A stretch of 6,791 bases of DNA. Origin: CAZNKU01 sp045654805. Its GTDB lineage: Bacteria > Bacillota > Clostridia > Monoglobales > Firm-18. The first letter of the stretch is position 1; each line of letters opens with the position of its first letter. Below the pieces are notes generated by a model that saw only the letters and a list, made by a program, of their open reading frames with translations, did not search any database and was not told the DNA's origin. Position numbers and translations under genes: made by a program. Location: positions 1-6,791 of the forward strand of contig JAZOOD010000073.1 in assembly GCA_045654805.1 (NCBI GenBank), given 5' to 3'. Below, in pieces: positions 4,654-6,791 of the stretch.

Positions 4654-5229
4654 ATGAACAAATCAGCAATTCAAAATCAGCTTAGGTATATTATTGCCAG
4701 AGAGCAGTATATGAAGCCACTGTTACAAAATGAAATAATAACAGAGGAGGTGTATAACGAAGTATTAGAAAATCTGTATAATGAATTTGAGGTTTGGAGA
4801 TATAGCAGAATTCAAAATCCAGGTGTTGAATTCCGAAAGAAGAAAAGAGATGTAAGAAACGATTTGTTAGAGAAGAATCCAGGATATATTTCTTTAACAG
4901 AATTAGCAAGAAGCAAGCCGCAAAAATCAACAGGTTACACTATTCAAATGTGGTTAAGAGATAGCGGTACTGTTGATTTCCTTGCTTTATGGGAGAATAA
5001 ACATAATAAAGATTTTCTTCCAATTCCAGTAAAATTAAACACATTAACACCCAAAATATGGATTAAAGAAACTAATTCTATCGGAATTGCTTCAAGACAG
5101 GGAAAGAATGGTGGAACATATGCACATAAGGAAATAGCAATGCATTTTATGTGTTGGCTATCTGCAGAAATGCTGCTAAATATTATAGAAAAATACTTGG
5201 AGGTAATGAATGATGAGAAAGATAACTGA
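4654..5229 (+). CDS. KilA-N domain protein with SHOCT-like N-terminus
   Basis: In this 191-residue protein, residues 78-170 carry a full KilA-N signature: YISLTELAR (78-86), WLRDSGTVDFLALWE (100-114), IWIKETNSIGIASRQGKNGG (135-154), and TYAHKEIAMHFMCWLS (155-170). KilA-N is a DNA-binding domain of phages and large DNA viruses. Residues about 7-45 (YIIAREQYMKPLL...IITEEVYNEVLENLY) resemble the small helical SHOCT-type proteins often encoded beside clostridial serine recombinases, so this may be a fusion. ATG 4654 follows AAGGAGA, a strong ribosome binding site; an upstream TTG (4612) has none. The gene overlaps the recombinase start by 20 bases, so production of the two is probably coupled. 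Likely roles are control of the recombinase or an architectural DNA-binding role; neither is shown. Confidence 0.85.
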   Translation: MNKSAIQNQLRYIIAREQYMKPLLQNEIITEEVYNEVLENLYNEFEVWRYSRIQNPGVEFRKKKRDVRNDLLEKNPGYISLTELARSKPQKSTGYTIQMWLRDSGTVDFLALWENKHNKDFLPIPVKLNTLTPKIWIKETNSIGIASRQGKNGGTYAHKEIAMHFMCWLSAEMLLNIIEKYLEVMNDEKDN

Positions 5230-6775
5230 AATTCCGGCTACAATTTTTAAACAGTCAACAGATTTACATAGACAATATAGAGTGGCAGCATATTGTAGAG
5301 TTAGTACTGATAAGGAAGAACAGGAAAATAGTCTTGAAAATCAAATTGCTTATTACAAAAATAAAATTGAGAATACTCCTAATTGGACTTTGGTTGATAT
5401 TTTTGCTGATTTCGGCATAAGTGGCATGAATGATACAAACAGAATTGAATTTCAGAGAATGCTTGAAATGTGTGATAAAGGAAAAATAGATTTAATTATT
5501 ACAAAGTCAATTTCACGATTTGCAAGAAATACTGTTGATTGTCTAACGCATGTAAGAAAACTAAAAGCGAATAATATAGGTGTTATTTTTGAAAAGGAAG
5601 GGATAAATACTCTTGATGCAGTAAGTGAAACATTCTTAACATGGTTTAGTGCATTTGCTCAAGCAGAAAGCGAATCATTAAGCCAAAATGTAACAAGAGG
5701 CAAAAGGATGGGATATAAAGAGGGTAAATTTTCGTTTCCTTCTTGCTTATATGGGTATGATAGGGGCGATGGAAAAACACCTGTTATAATTCCCGAACAG
5801 GCAGCTGTCATTCGTAAAATGTTTCAAATGTATTTGGAAGGAAAATCGATAAGAGGGATTAAGGAGTGGCTTAATGCTAACCAAATTGAAACTCCAAAAG
5901 GCAATGAGTTATGGAGTGAATCTACTGTGTCTGGGATATTGAGAAATGAGAAATATAAAGGTGATGTCCTCTTGCAGAAAAGTTATACGGTCGATTACCT
6001 CACAAAGACAACGGCAAAAAACAAAGGAGAAGTAACACAATATTATATTGAAAATAACCATGAGGCTATTGTATCACGAGAAATGTTTGATATGGTGCAA
6101 GATGAGATGCAACGACGAGTAAGCTTATACAGTAGTAAAACTCCAAGCAAATATAGTTCTAAATATGCTCTCACAGGCAAGGTGATCTGCGGAGAATGTG
6201 GTGCTAAGTACAGAAGAGTTACCTGGGCGAAAAACGGTAAAATGAAAATTGTATGGAGATGTACGGAAAGGCTGACTAATGGCACTAAGAACTGTAAGAA
6301 TTCGCCAACCATACTTGAAGAAGATTTACATAATGCAGTATTAAACAACATTAAGAGTATTTTCGGTAATTTTGATGATGTGAAAAATAAAGTAAAAGAA
6401 AAAATTGAGATAGATATCTTTATAGATAATGAACATAATCCGCAGAATATAAAGAGAAATATTGTAAAATACGAAAAAGAATTGAAACTTTTGGGGAATA
6501 TTATAAAAGAATCTGAAGACAAGGATTTTTATGCAAATAAAATACGGACAATAGAATCTCAATTAGACAGGTTAAATAACGAATTAGAAAATGCAGTTTC
6601 TACGGACAATGCAATAATAAATCAAATAGAAAAATTCATTGATAACATGGAGTTAAATATAAATGAGTATTTTAATCAGATGGTAAGGTTGGTAATTGAT
6701 TCAGTAACAATAGTGAACCAAGAAAAAGTAAAGATTAAATATGTTGATAACATAGAAGTGGAGATTAAAATATAG
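5210..6775 (+). CDS. Large serine recombinase
   Basis: The 521-residue protein is complete. The N-terminal resolvase catalytic domain (about 24-165) has YCRVSTD with nucleophile Ser32 and Arg30, then DFGISGMN (67-74) and KSISRFARN (99-107, with Arg103 and Arg106). The Recombinase domain (about 180-290) includes LYGYDRGDGKTPVIIPEQAA. A zinc ribbon follows, with C327, C330, C351 and C362, and a C-terminal coiled coil (about 420-470) of the kind that controls synapsis and direction. It should cut and rejoin attachment sites through a 5'-phosphoserine link for integration, and for excision with a directionality factor. ATGATG at 5210/5213 follows TTGGAGGT (5197-5204); the second ATG has the better spacing. 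All key residues are present, so it is predicted active. Its attachment site is unknown; the window ends 16 bases after the stop. Confidence 0.95.
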   Translation: MMRKITEIPATIFKQSTDLHRQYRVAAYCRVSTDKEEQENSLENQIAYYKNKIENTPNWTLVDIFADFGISGMNDTNRIEFQRMLEMCDKGKIDLIITKSISRFARNTVDCLTHVRKLKANNIGVIFEKEGINTLDAVSETFLTWFSAFAQAESESLSQNVTRGKRMGYKEGKFSFPSCLYGYDRGDGKTPVIIPEQAAVIRKMFQMYLEGKSIRGIKEWLNANQIETPKGNELWSESTVSGILRNEKYKGDVLLQKSYTVDYLTKTTAKNKGEVTQYYIENNHEAIVSREMFDMVQDEMQRRVSLYSSKTPSKYSSKYALTGKVICGECGAKYRRVTWAKNGKMKIVWRCTERLTNGTKNCKNSPTILEEDLHNAVLNNIKSIFGNFDDVKNKVKEKIEIDIFIDNEHNPQNIKRNIVKYEKELKLLGNIIKESEDKDFYANKIRTIESQLDRLNNELENAVSTDNAIINQIEKFIDNMELNINEYFNQMVRLVIDSVTIVNQEKVKIKYVDNIEVEIKI

Positions 6776-6791
6776 AAGAAATTGCAGATCA

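Larger units (their letters stand above)
4198..6775 (+). mobile_element. Serine-recombinase cassette of a second element (inferred)
   Basis: Three consecutive + strand genes, for a Recombinase-domain-only protein, a SHOCT-like/KilA-N protein and a complete large serine recombinase, form one recombination module. Gaps are 63 bases and then a 20-base overlap. Large serine recombinases move conjugative transposons and prophages and usually sit next to one end of the element. The attachment site is not identifiable from this window alone. Confidence 0.5.

Noticed and set aside
6043..6522. 159-residue minus-strand ORF
   Set aside because: Shadow of the large serine recombinase; Ser/Phe/Ile-rich low-complexity sequence typical of the antisense of AT-rich genes.
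1..6791. CRISPR array or IS element
   Set aside because: No regularly spaced repeats and no DDE transposase or paired terminal repeats were seen.

Overview
The window is AT-rich DNA of a low-GC Gram-positive bacterium, most likely a gut-type clostridium (Lachnospiraceae/Ruminococcaceae-like). The basis is base composition, strong AGGAGG-type ribosome binding sites, a clostridial-type tRNA-Lys 3' end, and the gene families present. Every convincing gene is on the + strand. It reads as accessory DNA: the end of one integrated island followed by the recombination module of what looks like a second mobile element. The genus is inferred, not shown.

Region A (1-3774) is a tightly packed cargo run. 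A DUF960 gene (171-461) starts at TTG and carries an intrinsic-terminator-like hairpin inside its coding sequence. It leads into an amidoligase with three N-terminal zinc modules (471-1580), overlapping by one base with a stand-alone class II glutamine amidotransferase (1580-2500). A Mor-type helix-turn-helix protein (2517-2840), a 52-residue Cys protein (2853-3011), a 70-residue membrane protein (3019-3231) and a TerB-like all-helical protein (3250-3774) follow. The amidoligase/amidotransferase pair is the best candidate for an uncharacterised system: the amidotransferase probably frees ammonia from glutamine, and the amidoligase probably uses ATP to form an amide or peptide bond on an unknown substrate.

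Region B (3775-4197, 423 bases with no convincing gene) holds a tandem 11-bp repeat, then the 3' part (anticodon loop to CCA) of a tRNA-Lys(TTT) gene with no 5' half, then a strong terminator. This is what the distal end of an island integrated into the 3' end of tRNA-Lys should look like. By orientation the island lies to the left (region A) and the terminator belongs to the original tRNA locus. A second terminator hairpin sits about 30 bp before the next gene, with small CAGAATT repeats around it.

Region C (4198-6775) is a three-gene recombination cassette: a short protein made only of the serine-recombinase 'Recombinase' DNA-binding domain, a KilA-N protein with a SHOCT-like helical N-terminus, and a complete 521-residue large serine recombinase overlapping it by 20 bases. 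Both small proteins are plausible partners or regulators of the recombinase. The window ends 16 bases past its stop, so that element's other genes and attachment site are not visible.
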